Source of the DNA: Nitrososphaerales archaeon | Lineage (GTDB): Archaea; Thermoproteota; Nitrososphaeria; Nitrososphaerales; Gagatemarchaeaceae | Direction: 5' to 3' | DNA: 32,347 nucleotides | Assembly (NCBI GenBank): GCA_014874415.1 | Contig: JACWAI010000073.1 | Coordinates: 1 to 32,347 of the forward strand | Shown here: positions 6,562 through 13,873 of the stretch, piece by piece | How the letters are laid out: each line of letters opens with the position of its first letter | Position numbering within the stretch: the first letter of the stretch is position 1 | Made by a program: the position numbers and the translations under genes | Notes under the pieces: model-generated | What the model was told of the DNA's origin: nothing | Databases searched by the model: none | What the model saw: the letters and a program-made list of their open reading frames with translations, nothing else

Positions 6562-7962
6562 TCAGAAGAAAAACGCCCGGCTCAGTTGAAGCGTATCAGG
6601 CTCCTCCTCGCGGTCGCTCTGCTCCTCGCCTTTGCCGTTCAGGTCCTCCCCACCCACGCGCAGAGCCAGAGCTGCGCCAGCAAGAGCTCCTACTACGTCG
6701 CCTCGCTCAACGCTGACATCGACCCTGGGACGGCGGACTTCATGGCGACCACCGTGAGCAACGCGGAATCGCTCTGCGCGGGCCACATCGTCTTCGTACT
6801 GGTCACCAACGGCGGGGACGGCGCGAGCATGGAGTCCATGATTTCCTCGATTACCAGTTACCAGCAGTGGGGCGGTAACTTCACCACCGTTGTGGCCCCG
6901 CAGGGATCCTACGCCTTTTCTGCCGGCTCTTACATCGCAGAGTCGTCCAACGCCATCTATATGGAGCCTGGCACCACGATAGGCTCGGCCACGCCGATCG
7001 TGTCAGGGATCCCGACGGGGGAGGAGAACTCCACCCTGACAAAAGACATCAACGCTTTCACGTCTTACATGCAGACGCTCACCTCAGCCAATGGCAGGAA
7101 CTCGACGGCCACGGGGTTGATGGTGACCAAGGGCATGTCTTTCCCGGTGCTCTGTCCCCCTGGCTCGGCTTCGCCTTGCTTCTCCGCGGTAAAGGAGCAC
7201 GTCGTGAACGGGCTGATTAACTCCACGACGGTCCAAGGCGCCCTCGATTACCTCGGCGTCCCTGCGAACACCCCGATCAACACCCCCGGGATAAGGTCCT
7301 CCCTCATCTCCGTCCTAAGCAACCCCAACGTGTCCAGCCTCCTCTTCCTGCTCGGCGTGTTCGCCGTCTTGGCTGACATATACCACCCAACCATCATCCT
7401 CTCGGTCGTTGGGGTCGCCGTGATCGCAGCTGCCCTGTTCGGCCTCGGCGTGTTCGGCGCTTCCCCCCTCGCCGTCATCCTGATGATAATCGGCGTAGCC
7501 TTCATCTTCCTTGAAGTGAAGACAGCCCACGGCATAAGCGCGACCGTAGGCGTCGTCATCTTCATCGTCGGCTTCCTCCTTATCTTCCAGTTCCCTCCGG
7601 CATCCTCTTCTACGCCATCCCCTTCCAACCCGATCCCCCAGCAGCCTGCGAACTTCGCTGGCATACCCGATATCACCTACGGGCTCCTGGTGGCCCTGAG
7701 CGCTGCCGTAGTGATAGGGAGCCTCTACCTGAGGTCGATACGGGAGGCGCTTAAGAAGAGGCCCAAGGTCAACGACCCGGCGGTCTTGATAGGCAGAGAA
7801 GGGAGGATGGAGTCAGACCTTGCCCCCGGGGGGAGAGGGGTGGCCATGGTGTCGTCAGAAGAGTGGACGGTGACCTCGACCCAGCCGCTCCAGCGCGGCG
7901 ACCAGATAATAGTTAAAGGAGTAAGCGGGCAGACCCTGGCGGTAGAGAAGGCGGTCAAGTGA
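6559..7962 (+). CDS. nfeD: NfeD-type membrane protein with N-terminal ClpP/SppA-like serine protease domain
   Basis: This 467-residue protein belongs to the long NfeD family (Pyrococcus PH1510 type): signal peptide, extracytoplasmic ClpP-fold protease domain, several membrane helices, then a C-terminal cytoplasmic OB-fold domain. A signal sequence spans about 11-34 (RIRLLLAVALLLAFAVQVL). The protease domain holds TNGGDGAS and the nucleophile motif FSAGSYIA with Ser121, plus MEPGTTIGSATPI. The helix that in PH1510 carries the catalytic Lys reads SYMQTLTSANGRN here, with Gln172 at that place. Helices lie at about 255-365 and 395-415, and the OB domain in the last ~60 residues. The partner stomatin gene overlaps the stop. 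ATG at 6559 is the conventional start; TTG at 6586 gives a cleaner signal peptide and fits the TATA element better. Confidence 0.9.
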   Translation: MSEEKRPAQLKRIRLLLAVALLLAFAVQVLPTHAQSQSCASKSSYYVASLNADIDPGTADFMATTVSNAESLCAGHIVFVLVTNGGDGASMESMISSITSYQQWGGNFTTVVAPQGSYAFSAGSYIAESSNAIYMEPGTTIGSATPIVSGIPTGEENSTLTKDINAFTSYMQTLTSANGRNSTATGLMVTKGMSFPVLCPPGSASPCFSAVKEHVVNGLINSTTVQGALDYLGVPANTPINTPGIRSSLISVLSNPNVSSLLFLLGVFAVLADIYHPTIILSVVGVAVIAAALFGLGVFGASPLAVILMIIGVAFIFLEVKTAHGISATVGVVIFIVGFLLIFQFPPASSSTPSPSNPIPQQPANFAGIPDITYGLLVALSAAVVIGSLYLRSIREALKKRPKVNDPAVLIGREGRMESDLAPGGRGVAMVSSEEWTVTSTQPLQRGDQIIVKGVSGQTLAVEKAVK

Positions 7963-8864
7963 GTCTCCTCGGTCCCGTAGCGCTTCAGTCGACCGGCGAC
8001 ATCGTCAACTACGCGATTTACATCATCGTAGCGATAATCGTAATCGGTTTGCTCGCCGCAACGATCAAGATAATCAGAGAGTACGAGAGGCTCGTCGTCT
8101 TCCGGCTGGGGCGGCTCATAGGCGCCAGGGGCCCCGGCGTAGTCTTCATCTTCCCCGTCGTGAACAGGTTCAACAAGATAGACCTCAGGGAGCGTTACCT
8201 CGAGGTCCCCCATCAGACGTGCATCACCAAGGACAACGCCCCCACCGACATCGACTTCCTCATCTACTACAAGGTGACCGAAGCCACGCAGAGCGTCGTC
8301 CAGGTGCAGAACTTCGAAGGCGCTTCCATCGGGATCGCGACAACGACCCTCAGGGCTGTGGTAGGCGACATCCCGCTCGACGAGCTGCTCGCCAAGAGGG
8401 AGCAAATCAACCAGGTACTGCGGACGAAGCTCGACGAAGTGACGGAGCGCTGGGGGATCAAAGTGACGAACGTGGAGATACGCGAGATCCGGCCCCCGCA
8501 GGACGTCCAGGAGGCGATGGTCCGCCAGATGTCAGCTGAGAGGACGAGGCGCGCCACCGTCACCGAGGCAGACGGAAAGAGGGAGGCGTCGATACTCGTC
8601 GCAGAGGGGGAGAAGAAGTCCAACATCCTGAGGGCGGAAGGGGACAAGCAGGCGGCGGTCCTGAGGGCGGAAGGCTATGCAGGCGCGCTCAACCAGATCT
8701 TCTCGGCCGCCAAGGGGATAGACTCCAAGACGATGACGCTGCAGTATCTGGACACCCTGAAGGCGTTGGGGGCTTCTCCGTCGACCAAGTACATATTCCC
8801 CATGGAGTTCACGAACCTCATAGCGCCCCTCCGGGAGTACGCGAAGGAAAGCGAGAAGAAGTAG
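7959..8864 (+). CDS. Stomatin/prohibitin (SPFH, band 7) membrane protein
   Basis: This 301-residue SPFH protein is the usual partner and often the substrate of the NfeD protease (PH1511 beside PH1510). A single membrane anchor spans about 15-40. The SPFH domain follows (REYERLVVFRLGRLIGARGPG, then RTKLDEVTERWGIKVTNVEI). After it comes a charged coiled-coil region rich in RAEGDKQAAVLRAEGYAGAL-type repeats and a conserved C-terminal segment ending in EFTNLIAPLREYAKESEKK. The GTG start overlaps the nfeD stop by four bases (GTGA), so the two genes are translationally coupled. The last ~70 bases of the gene are found again, degraded, at 10402-10476. Confidence 0.93.
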   Translation: MSLLGPVALQSTGDIVNYAIYIIVAIIVIGLLAATIKIIREYERLVVFRLGRLIGARGPGVVFIFPVVNRFNKIDLRERYLEVPHQTCITKDNAPTDIDFLIYYKVTEATQSVVQVQNFEGASIGIATTTLRAVVGDIPLDELLAKREQINQVLRTKLDEVTERWGIKVTNVEIREIRPPQDVQEAMVRQMSAERTRRATVTEADGKREASILVAEGEKKSNILRAEGDKQAAVLRAEGYAGALNQIFSAAKGIDSKTMTLQYLDTLKALGASPSTKYIFPMEFTNLIAPLREYAKESEKK

Positions 8865-8870
8865 AAGAAA
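8795..8870 (+). repeat. Direct repeat, left copy (stomatin 3' end)
   Basis: This copy covers the last ~70 bases of the stomatin gene plus a few bases after its stop. It matches 10402-10476 with roughly seven mismatches and three gapped bases by eye. The two long runs in common are CGAACCT(C/G)ATAGCGCCCC followed by TCCGGGA, and GCGAAGGAAAGCGAGAAGAA followed by G(T/C)AGAAGAAA. Confidence 0.85.
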
Positions 8871-9126
8871 TCACTCCGAGGGACAACCCCGCTATCAGGA
8901 ACAGTCCATGGCCGGCGGGGGGCTGCGTCGCCTGAACTGATGCGAGAGTGGTTGGCGGTCTACGATCACAGGAGTACCGGCCCGGAAGGTCCTGTCTGCG
9001 GATACCCTGCCTCACAGGGCTTCGAGGAAGCCGGATGAACCCATCGATTTCGCAGTCGCTTCTGCCCGGGGTCGAGAGGGAAAAGGAATTTGTAGCACCG
9101 GGTTTTCTGCGGCTCGCGTCTATTGG
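8865..9126. other. Gap between stomatin and the secreted protein gene
   Basis: The 262 bases show no convincing gene; a 60-codon frame at 8948 has no recognisable features. A short stem GGCTTC-GAG-GAAGCC lies near 9019-9033, and an AT-richer patch (AAAAGGAATTTGTAG, 9081-9095) may serve as promoter for the next gene. The stretch may be part of the segment that separates the two repeat copies. Confidence 0.4.
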
Positions 9127-10386
9127 ATGACCCGGCCCATTAGAACAGCTTTTGGAGGACCTCGACGAGGGATGCTCCTGCTCCTGGCGCTGTTGCTTTC
9201 AACTTCCGTTCCTCCGACACTCGGTGTTGTCGTCGTTGCCCAGTCGACATCGACCAACTCCACCTCCTGCCTTGGAGGCGGGGATTCTCCACCGTTTGTT
9301 CCGTCGAATTTCTCCGTGGCGGTGGTCAAGCCCATCTTCACAGCGACCCCCTACTCTCAGTACGCGTATGGATCTTTCTACGCGTTTTACAAGAAGTACG
9401 CTGGGGCGACTGGAAACATCACGACCGACCTCGGTTGGCTTAACACAAGCGTGAAGTCAGGGACGGGCTACAACTCAGGCTGGGGCCACAGCCTCCCGAT
9501 CTACGATTTCCTGACGTCCGCCGCAGCCAGAAGTTGCGGGCTCGTGCTCGGCAGGAACCTCCACGTGGTCAGCGACATCAACGTCACGGATGGCGCCCTT
9601 TTCAGCGCCAGCGGGAGTCGCAGGTTCGACGCAGCTGTGATCGGGCACCAGGAGTACGTTACGCAGGCGGAATACGACCAGTTGCGCCTCTTCGTCGCCT
9701 CGGGAGGGAGGCTAATCGCCATGAGTTCCGATGAATTCTACGCCAAGGTCAAATTCAACGCGACTACCCTGGCGGAGACGTTCGTGATCGGCCATGGCGG
9801 CTACGTATTTGACGGACGCACCGCCTGGTATGAAAAGCCTTTTCCAATTCCGTGGAACACAAGCGGTTGGTTCGGGAGCACGTACTGTTGTTTCAAGAGA
9901 TTCAATTACAGCGGGGCTGTAGTCAACGCTACAAACCCGGTCGGGAGGGAGCTGGAGCAGTACTTCGGCGGCACCGTATTCGTTGGCTACCAGTCCCACG
10001 AGGAGAACGCGGTTTCGAACCTCACAGACACCTCCGTCGTGGCGACGTTCCTTCGCCAATCAGGGGTTGAGGTCGCGTCGTATGTCCATCGCTATGGAAG
10101 GGGCGCGGTGTTTTGCCTCTGCGTCTTCGGGGAAGACCTGATCGGTCTGGACCGCCCGACCCAGCTCTTCCTGATAGCATCGGTCACAGCGGCACTTCCG
10201 GGCGAGAACCCTTCTAAAGTCCAAGGCCCGGGACCCCCTGCGTTCCCCTACGCCGCTGTCGCCGGCGCACTCGCCCTGACCGGAGTGATGGCGTCAATTA
10301 TCATTCTCCTGAGGAGGTCACGTGCCCCTGGCGATCATGGGGGTGCAACTTCAGACGGTGGGTCTCCACCGCCCTTTCAGAAATGA
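9127..10386 (+). CDS. Secreted, C-terminally membrane-anchored protein, possible GATase1-like domain
   Basis: The 419-residue product has an N-terminal signal (RR then MLLLLALLLSTSVPPTLG, about 14-35), a large extracytoplasmic domain and one C-terminal helix (AAVAGALALTGVMASIIILL), followed by an RRSR stop-transfer and a short Pro/Gly-rich tail. I count ten N-glycosylation sequons in the exposed part. The middle, FDAAVIGHQEYVTQAEYDQL with ASGGRLIAMSSDEFYAKV, resembles the glutamine-amidotransferase-like fold of the N,N-dimethylformamidase large subunit C-terminal domain. No catalytic residues can be assigned, so this is a fold guess. Six to seven cysteines, including a CC pair, suggest disulfides. 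The gene is enclosed by the stomatin 3' end and its degraded copy, which suggests insertion. ATG at 9172 is an alternative start. Confidence 0.75.
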   Translation: MTRPIRTAFGGPRRGMLLLLALLLSTSVPPTLGVVVVAQSTSTNSTSCLGGGDSPPFVPSNFSVAVVKPIFTATPYSQYAYGSFYAFYKKYAGATGNITTDLGWLNTSVKSGTGYNSGWGHSLPIYDFLTSAAARSCGLVLGRNLHVVSDINVTDGALFSASGSRRFDAAVIGHQEYVTQAEYDQLRLFVASGGRLIAMSSDEFYAKVKFNATTLAETFVIGHGGYVFDGRTAWYEKPFPIPWNTSGWFGSTYCCFKRFNYSGAVVNATNPVGRELEQYFGGTVFVGYQSHEENAVSNLTDTSVVATFLRQSGVEVASYVHRYGRGAVFCLCVFGEDLIGLDRPTQLFLIASVTAALPGENPSKVQGPGPPAFPYAAVAGALALTGVMASIIILLRRSRAPGDHGGATSDGGSPPPFQK

Positions 10387-10401
10387 GGGTGTCAGCTCCC
10401 G

Positions 10402-10476
10402 ATTCCCATCGAGTCTCCGAACCTGATAGCGCCCCTCCGGGACCGCGAAGGAAAGCGAGAAGAAGCAGAAGAAAAT
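10402..10476 (+). pseudogene. Degraded copy of the stomatin 3' end (right direct repeat)
   Basis: This stretch aligns with 8795-8870. Read in the stomatin register, it begins ESPNLIAPLRD. A two-base deletion relative to the intact copy then breaks the frame and the stop codon is changed (TAG to CAG). One difference, CTC to CTG in Leu, is silent. No other part of a stomatin gene is visible upstream. It starts 15 bases after the stop of the secreted protein gene. Confidence 0.8.
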
Positions 10477-10490
10477 AGCCGAAAATAGCG
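10471..10490 (+). repeat. Tandem 10-bp repeat
   Basis: GAAAATAGCC is followed directly by GAAAATAGCG, partly overlapping the end of the degraded stomatin copy. It is short and may be chance, but it sits exactly at the repeat border. Confidence 0.5.
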
Positions 10491-10525
10491 AGTTCTTCTA
10501 AGAACACCGTCGAATATCGCCTCAG

Positions 10526-10533
10526 TTTTAAAT
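10526..10533 (+). promoter_or_regulatory. TATA-like box for the PhoU-like gene
   Basis: TTTTAAAT is centred about 22 bases before the TTG at 10551. Transcription would start at or just after that TTG, leaving it or the GTG at 10569 as the start of a leaderless or nearly leaderless message. Confidence 0.5.
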
Positions 10534-10550
10534 CCAATAGGTTTCAAGGG

Positions 10551-11222
10551 TTGGAGCGAGCGACGCCTGTGTCGGGTCAAGAAGGGGAAACCCAAGCAAG
10601 GAGAAGGACAGTAGTAGTACTCCAGGACGAGATGAGGCGAGTCCTGGACGCGACCAGGGTGCTCCTTGAAGAGTTCAGCGGGCTGACCAAGGGGGACAGG
10701 GCCCAGGTGGAGGGGGCACTGGAAAAAGTCAAACGCGCCGAGGGGGACGTCATGACCCTAAGGGCCGCCCTGATCAGAGAGCTGGGCCAGGTGGGGACGC
10801 TGCTGGTCAACCGCGAGGACCTTTTGCGCGCTGCCTTCGCCGTCGAGGACATATTCGGGCACATCAACGGGGTGGCGTTCAGGATGTCGCAGCTCCCCAA
10901 GGCCTCGGTGAAGAACAAGAAGTACAGGGAGAGCATCAACGCGCTGCTGGGTCTCCTCATCGACGGCATCTCCAAGCTCAACGAGAGCATCCGGGCCCTT
11001 TCGATAAACCCAGACCAGTCGATCCAGATGGCTGCCCAGGTCCAGCAGATAGAGAGCTCCATCGACAACGACTATCGGGAGGCTGTCGCCGTCGTGATGA
11101 AGACGGCCACCAACGTCAAAGAGCTCATAACGGTGAAGGAAGTGGTCGAGTCCATCGAGGACTGTGCTGACGCCATGCTCGACGCTTCGGACGCTAGCAC
11201 CATATTGGCGCTGGGCCTGTAG
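10551..11222 (+). CDS. PhoU-like/DUF47 (UPF0111) family protein
   Basis: The 223-residue, highly helical protein resembles the DUF47/TIGR00153 family, a PhoU-like helical bundle often tied to phosphate transport or stress. Features seen are long amphipathic helices and acidic patches typical of PhoU-fold metal sites (for example DDRE-like spacing in IDNDYREAVAVVMKTATNVK and ESIEDCADAMLDASDA near the C-terminus). No phosphate transporter lies beside it, so the role is open. It is followed after two bases by endA, which suggests co-transcription with endA and trmI. The start is TTG at 10551, with GTG at 10569 equally possible. Confidence 0.7.
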   Translation: MERATPVSGQEGETQARRRTVVVLQDEMRRVLDATRVLLEEFSGLTKGDRAQVEGALEKVKRAEGDVMTLRAALIRELGQVGTLLVNREDLLRAAFAVEDIFGHINGVAFRMSQLPKASVKNKKYRESINALLGLLIDGISKLNESIRALSINPDQSIQMAAQVQQIESSIDNDYREAVAVVMKTATNVKELITVKEVVESIEDCADAMLDASDASTILALGL

Positions 11223-11224
11223 CC

Positions 11225-11782
11225 ATGCCCAGGCAGAGGGCGAAGGGCCGGCTGTTCGAGAACAGGATTGTGGTGTGGAACATAGAAGACTCCCGCAGGC
11301 TCTTCAAGGAAGGCTACTACGGTAAGCCCCTCGGCATACCCAAGCCCAAGGACTTCGAGTTCGATGCGCCCCTGATCTTGGACCTGATGGAGGCGTATTA
11401 CCTCGCCACGCGGAAGGTGATAGACGTGGAAGACCAGGCAGGGAAGGAGCTCTCCCCCAAGCAGCTGCATGACATATGCGAGTCGTCGTACCCCGAGTTC
11501 ACGGAGAAGTTCCTTGTCTACAGGAAGCTCAGGGAGGACGGCTACGTGGTCACTCCGGGGATAAAGTTCGGCTCTGACTTCGCAGTCTATGAGCACGGGC
11601 CAGGGATCGACCACGCCCCCTACATCGTCCAGGTCGTCTCCCCCGACTCCAAGATGACCGCTACCTCCATGGTGAGGTCAGGGAGGCTGGCCACGACGGT
11701 CAGGAAACAGTTCATCATCGCCATCTCAGACAAGGAAAAGAAGTCCATAGAGTTCCTGAGATACGACTGGTGGCGGGCATAG
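11225..11782 (+). CDS. endA: tRNA-splicing endonuclease
   Basis: The enzyme removes introns from precursor tRNAs by cutting bulge-helix-bulge structures. The 185-residue size fits a single-domain subunit with its own N-terminal part. The catalytic triad is visible as Tyr122 (FAVYEHGPG), His130 (IDHAPY) and Lys161 (TVRKQFIIA). The C-terminus IEFLRYDWWRA is the usual dimer-forming strand. Short subunits of this size act as homotetramers or with a second, structural subunit; which applies here cannot be told. ATG at 11225 follows the upstream stop by two bases. The next gene, trmI, is also a tRNA enzyme, so this is a small tRNA-maturation operon. Confidence 0.93.
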   Translation: MPRQRAKGRLFENRIVVWNIEDSRRLFKEGYYGKPLGIPKPKDFEFDAPLILDLMEAYYLATRKVIDVEDQAGKELSPKQLHDICESSYPEFTEKFLVYRKLREDGYVVTPGIKFGSDFAVYEHGPGIDHAPYIVQVVSPDSKMTATSMVRSGRLATTVRKQFIIAISDKEKKSIEFLRYDWWRA

Positions 11783-11792
11783 GCACCTATGC

Positions 11793-11801
11793 AGGAGGAG
11801 G
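11793..11801 (+). promoter_or_regulatory. Shine-Dalgarno that sets the trmI start
   Basis: AGGAGGAGG lies downstream of the first ATG of the trmI frame (11789) and eight bases before an in-frame GTG at 11810. Its position argues that translation starts at the GTG. Confidence 0.6.
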
Positions 11802-11809
11802 CGATCCCG

Positions 11810-12604
11810 GTGTCAAGAGACCCAGATGTGATCCAGGCGGACCTGCCCGTGCTGGTCTACCGCGACAGGCGGCGTCGCTGGCTCGTCCTCCCCAGGGACA
11901 CGCCGAAGCTGCACACGCACCTGGGCATCCTCGACGTCTCAGCCCTCGTAGGGCAGAAGTACGGCGTGACGGCGACGACGACCCTCGGGGACGAGCTCTT
12001 CGTCCTCAAGCCCACCATAGAGGACCTGGTGATGAAGCTCGCCCGGAAGACCCAGGTGATATATCCGAAGGACCTCGGCCTGATCTCCGTGAAGCTTGGA
12101 GTGCACGCCGGGTCTAGGATAGTGGAGACAGGGACCGGAAGCGGGGCGACGACGGCCCTGATGGCCTACCTCGTCCAGCCCACGGGGATGGTGTTCACCT
12201 ACGACCTCAACCCCGAGTTCCAGGGCGTCGCCAGGAAGAACATAGAGCGGCTCGGGCTGTCGAATTTCGTTTCATTCAAGATCGGCGACTCGCGGCTGGG
12301 CTTCGACGAAGGAGGGATGGACGCCGGCATCCTCGACGTGGGGGACCCATGGGAGGTGGTGAAGAGCATGAAGGAGAGCCTCAAGCCCTCGGCGCCCATG
12401 GCAGCGATAACGCCCACCACTAACCAGGCCGAGAAGCTGGTGGCCAAGATGAAGGACGAGGGGTTCGTGGCCGTCGAGACGGTCGAGATCCTCCTCCGCC
12501 ACCTCGAGGCCAGGGTCGGCATGACAAGGCCGTCCAACATCATGGTGGGGCACACCGCCTATCTTACCTTCGGCAGGAAGACAGCCGGGCTCCCCCGAGC
12601 CTAG
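11810..12604 (+). CDS. trmI: tRNA (adenine-N1)-methyltransferase TrmI (positions 57/58)
   Basis: The enzyme methylates N1 of adenine 58 (and 57 in archaea) in the T-loop of tRNA, a stabilising modification. From GTG at 11810 it has 264 residues. An N-terminal beta domain is followed by the signature FVLKPTIEDLVMKLARKTQV, IYPKDLGLI and the SAM-binding loop VETGTGSGA (106-114). Further hits are the acidic end of strand 2 (YDLNPEF) and ILDVGDPW. The archaeal family normally forms a tetramer. A strong Shine-Dalgarno placed before the GTG, but after the ATG at 11789, decides the start. It follows endA closely. Confidence 0.93.
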   Translation: MSRDPDVIQADLPVLVYRDRRRRWLVLPRDTPKLHTHLGILDVSALVGQKYGVTATTTLGDELFVLKPTIEDLVMKLARKTQVIYPKDLGLISVKLGVHAGSRIVETGTGSGATTALMAYLVQPTGMVFTYDLNPEFQGVARKNIERLGLSNFVSFKIGDSRLGFDEGGMDAGILDVGDPWEVVKSMKESLKPSAPMAAITPTTNQAEKLVAKMKDEGFVAVETVEILLRHLEARVGMTRPSNIMVGHTAYLTFGRKTAGLPRA

Positions 12605-12632
12605 GCTTATCCTCCGGGGAAGCGGAAAGAGC

Positions 12633-12640
12633 CATAACGT
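12633..12640 (+). promoter_or_regulatory. TATA-like box for the MOSC gene
   Basis: CATAACGT is centred about 25 bases before the ATG at 12661, consistent with a leaderless message. Confidence 0.4.
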
Positions 12641-12660
12641 CCCTGTCTCACTACGCGGGG

Positions 12661-13149
12661 ATGGCGGGTGTCGTTCGGCAGATCAATCTGAAGCAAAGGA
12701 CGCCCGGAGAAAGGGGGCTCCCGAAGATGCCCGTAGGCTCGGCCTTCGTGTCTCTCGGCGGTGTGAAGGGGGACTACAACGTCTACAGGCAGGAGGAAGG
12801 ACGCGGCGACCCAGACTCGGCTCTCCTGGTCTTCCCCCTGGAGACGATCCGTGAGCTGAATTCGGAGGGGTGGCCGGTACGCCCCGGTGACCTGGGGGAG
12901 AACATTACCACCGAGGGCATCCCGTACTCCGGGTTCGCGGTCGGTAAGAAGTTCAGAGCCAAAGGAGTGACCTTCCAGGTCTCCAGGGCCTGCGACCCGT
13001 GCGACAACCTGTTCCTGCTCCCTTACGTGGGAAAGTCGAAGGGGCCCGAATTCATGAAGGTTCTGCTCGGGAGGCGCGGCTGGTATGCGAGGGTCCTGTC
13101 CGAGGGATGGGTACACACAGGAGACTCCCTGACTGAGATGTCAGGCTAG
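12661..13149 (+). CDS. MOSC domain protein (YiiM-like)
   Basis: MOSC proteins bind the molybdenum cofactor or transfer its sulfur; free-standing ones such as YiiM detoxify N-hydroxylated compounds. The 162-residue product consists almost only of the domain. It starts with VRQINLKQRTPGERGLPKMP, followed by GVKGDYNVYRQ. PGDLGENITTEGI is the typical gate region, and the conserved cysteine motif VSRACDPCDNL contains Cys111 and Cys114. It lacks an N-terminal MOSC_N barrel. Substrate and partner are unknown. It probably has its own promoter, as a TATA-like box lies 25 bases upstream. The minus-strand frame of similar length here is a shadow. Confidence 0.87.
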   Translation: MAGVVRQINLKQRTPGERGLPKMPVGSAFVSLGGVKGDYNVYRQEEGRGDPDSALLVFPLETIRELNSEGWPVRPGDLGENITTEGIPYSGFAVGKKFRAKGVTFQVSRACDPCDNLFLLPYVGKSKGPEFMKVLLGRRGWYARVLSEGWVHTGDSLTEMSG

Positions 13150-13190
13150 GGGCTGGATCTTCCTGGGAGGCTGCGGCCGCTTCAGCAACG

Positions 13191-13198
13191 GTTTTAAG
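13191..13198 (+). promoter_or_regulatory. TATA-like box for the 13225 gene
   Basis: GTTTTAAG is centred about 30 bases before the ATG at 13225, leaving a leader of a few bases at most. Confidence 0.5.
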
Positions 13199-13224
13199 CC
13201 CAAGTTGGTCGCGCAGGCGAAGCG

Positions 13225-13842
13225 ATGAGCCTCAAAGAGCGCTATGAAGACTACTCCACCCTGCTCTACCTGGTCCCATTCGTCGGAAGCCTCGCGTATG
13301 CCATCGCGCTCTGGGTCCAGACGGGAATCTCGCTAGAGCTTCCGGCATCAGTGTACCTCACCGTTACGAGAGACCCGATATTCTTCATCATCGCTTCGCT
13401 GGCCGTGCTGGCGGGGCTCGTGATAGAGCTGAACGGGACCGAGCAGGCGGCCCGGCGTGCAAAGCTGCTGTCGCTCAGCAACACCCTCCAGTCGATGGCG
13501 GTGGCGAGCATCGCGATCGCCGTCCTAGCTGCGCTCTACGCCAACGGATTCACTGACATCGGGGGGACGTCATCTGATTTCGTGGTCGGGAAATATGGGC
13601 TCGTCTTCCCGGCCGTCCTGGTCCTCATGAGCTACTTCATCACCGTCCAGTTCAGAGCGGAGTCCCTCGTCAGCCGCAAGGTCTTGGCTGTCATAGCGAT
13701 GCTCCTTGTCCCCGCCTCCCTCTACGAGATAGGGAAGCGGCAGACGGCGCTTGGAATCGGAATAGCGTTCGTGCTTCTCCTGATAGGCCTGGGGCTGTAT
13801 CTGGCCCCCGAGCGGAAGCCGCAAGAGCCGCAGAAGCAATAG
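13225..13842 (+). CDS. Six-helix membrane protein of unknown function
   Basis: The 205-residue protein has about six predicted helices: TLLYLVPFVGSLAYAIALWV, DPIFFIIASLAVLAGLVIEL, QSMAVASIAIAVLAALYA, GLVFPAVLVLMSYFITVQF, KVLAVIAMLLVPASLYEI and a last one at ALGIGIAFVLLLIGLGLYL. The C-terminus is short and charged (ERKPQEPQKQ) and the N-terminus is polar (MSLKERYEDYS), so both ends may face the cytoplasm. I recognise no family and no catalytic residues. It precedes the UPF0016-like gene by 31 bases and may share its transcript, hinting at a transport-related role, which is only inferred. Confidence 0.8.
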   Translation: MSLKERYEDYSTLLYLVPFVGSLAYAIALWVQTGISLELPASVYLTVTRDPIFFIIASLAVLAGLVIELNGTEQAARRAKLLSLSNTLQSMAVASIAIAVLAALYANGFTDIGGTSSDFVVGKYGLVFPAVLVLMSYFITVQFRAESLVSRKVLAVIAMLLVPASLYEIGKRQTALGIGIAFVLLLIGLGLYLAPERKPQEPQKQ

Positions 13843-13873
13843 GCGACAGCCCAGGAGACGTCCGGGTACCCGA

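Noticed and set aside
8948-9130. 60-codon open frame before the secreted-protein gene
   Set aside because: It has no conserved motif, no Shine-Dalgarno and runs into the start of the next gene; it may be chance.
10383-10478. 31-codon basic open frame overlapping the stop of the secreted-protein gene (ATGA)
   Set aside because: It is a frame through the degraded stomatin repeat; its Arg/Lys/Ser content follows from that repeat, and nothing supports translation.
12607-13116. 169-residue minus-strand frame opposite the MOSC gene
   Set aside because: The plus strand holds a clear MOSC domain with its Cys motif; the minus frame has no family features.
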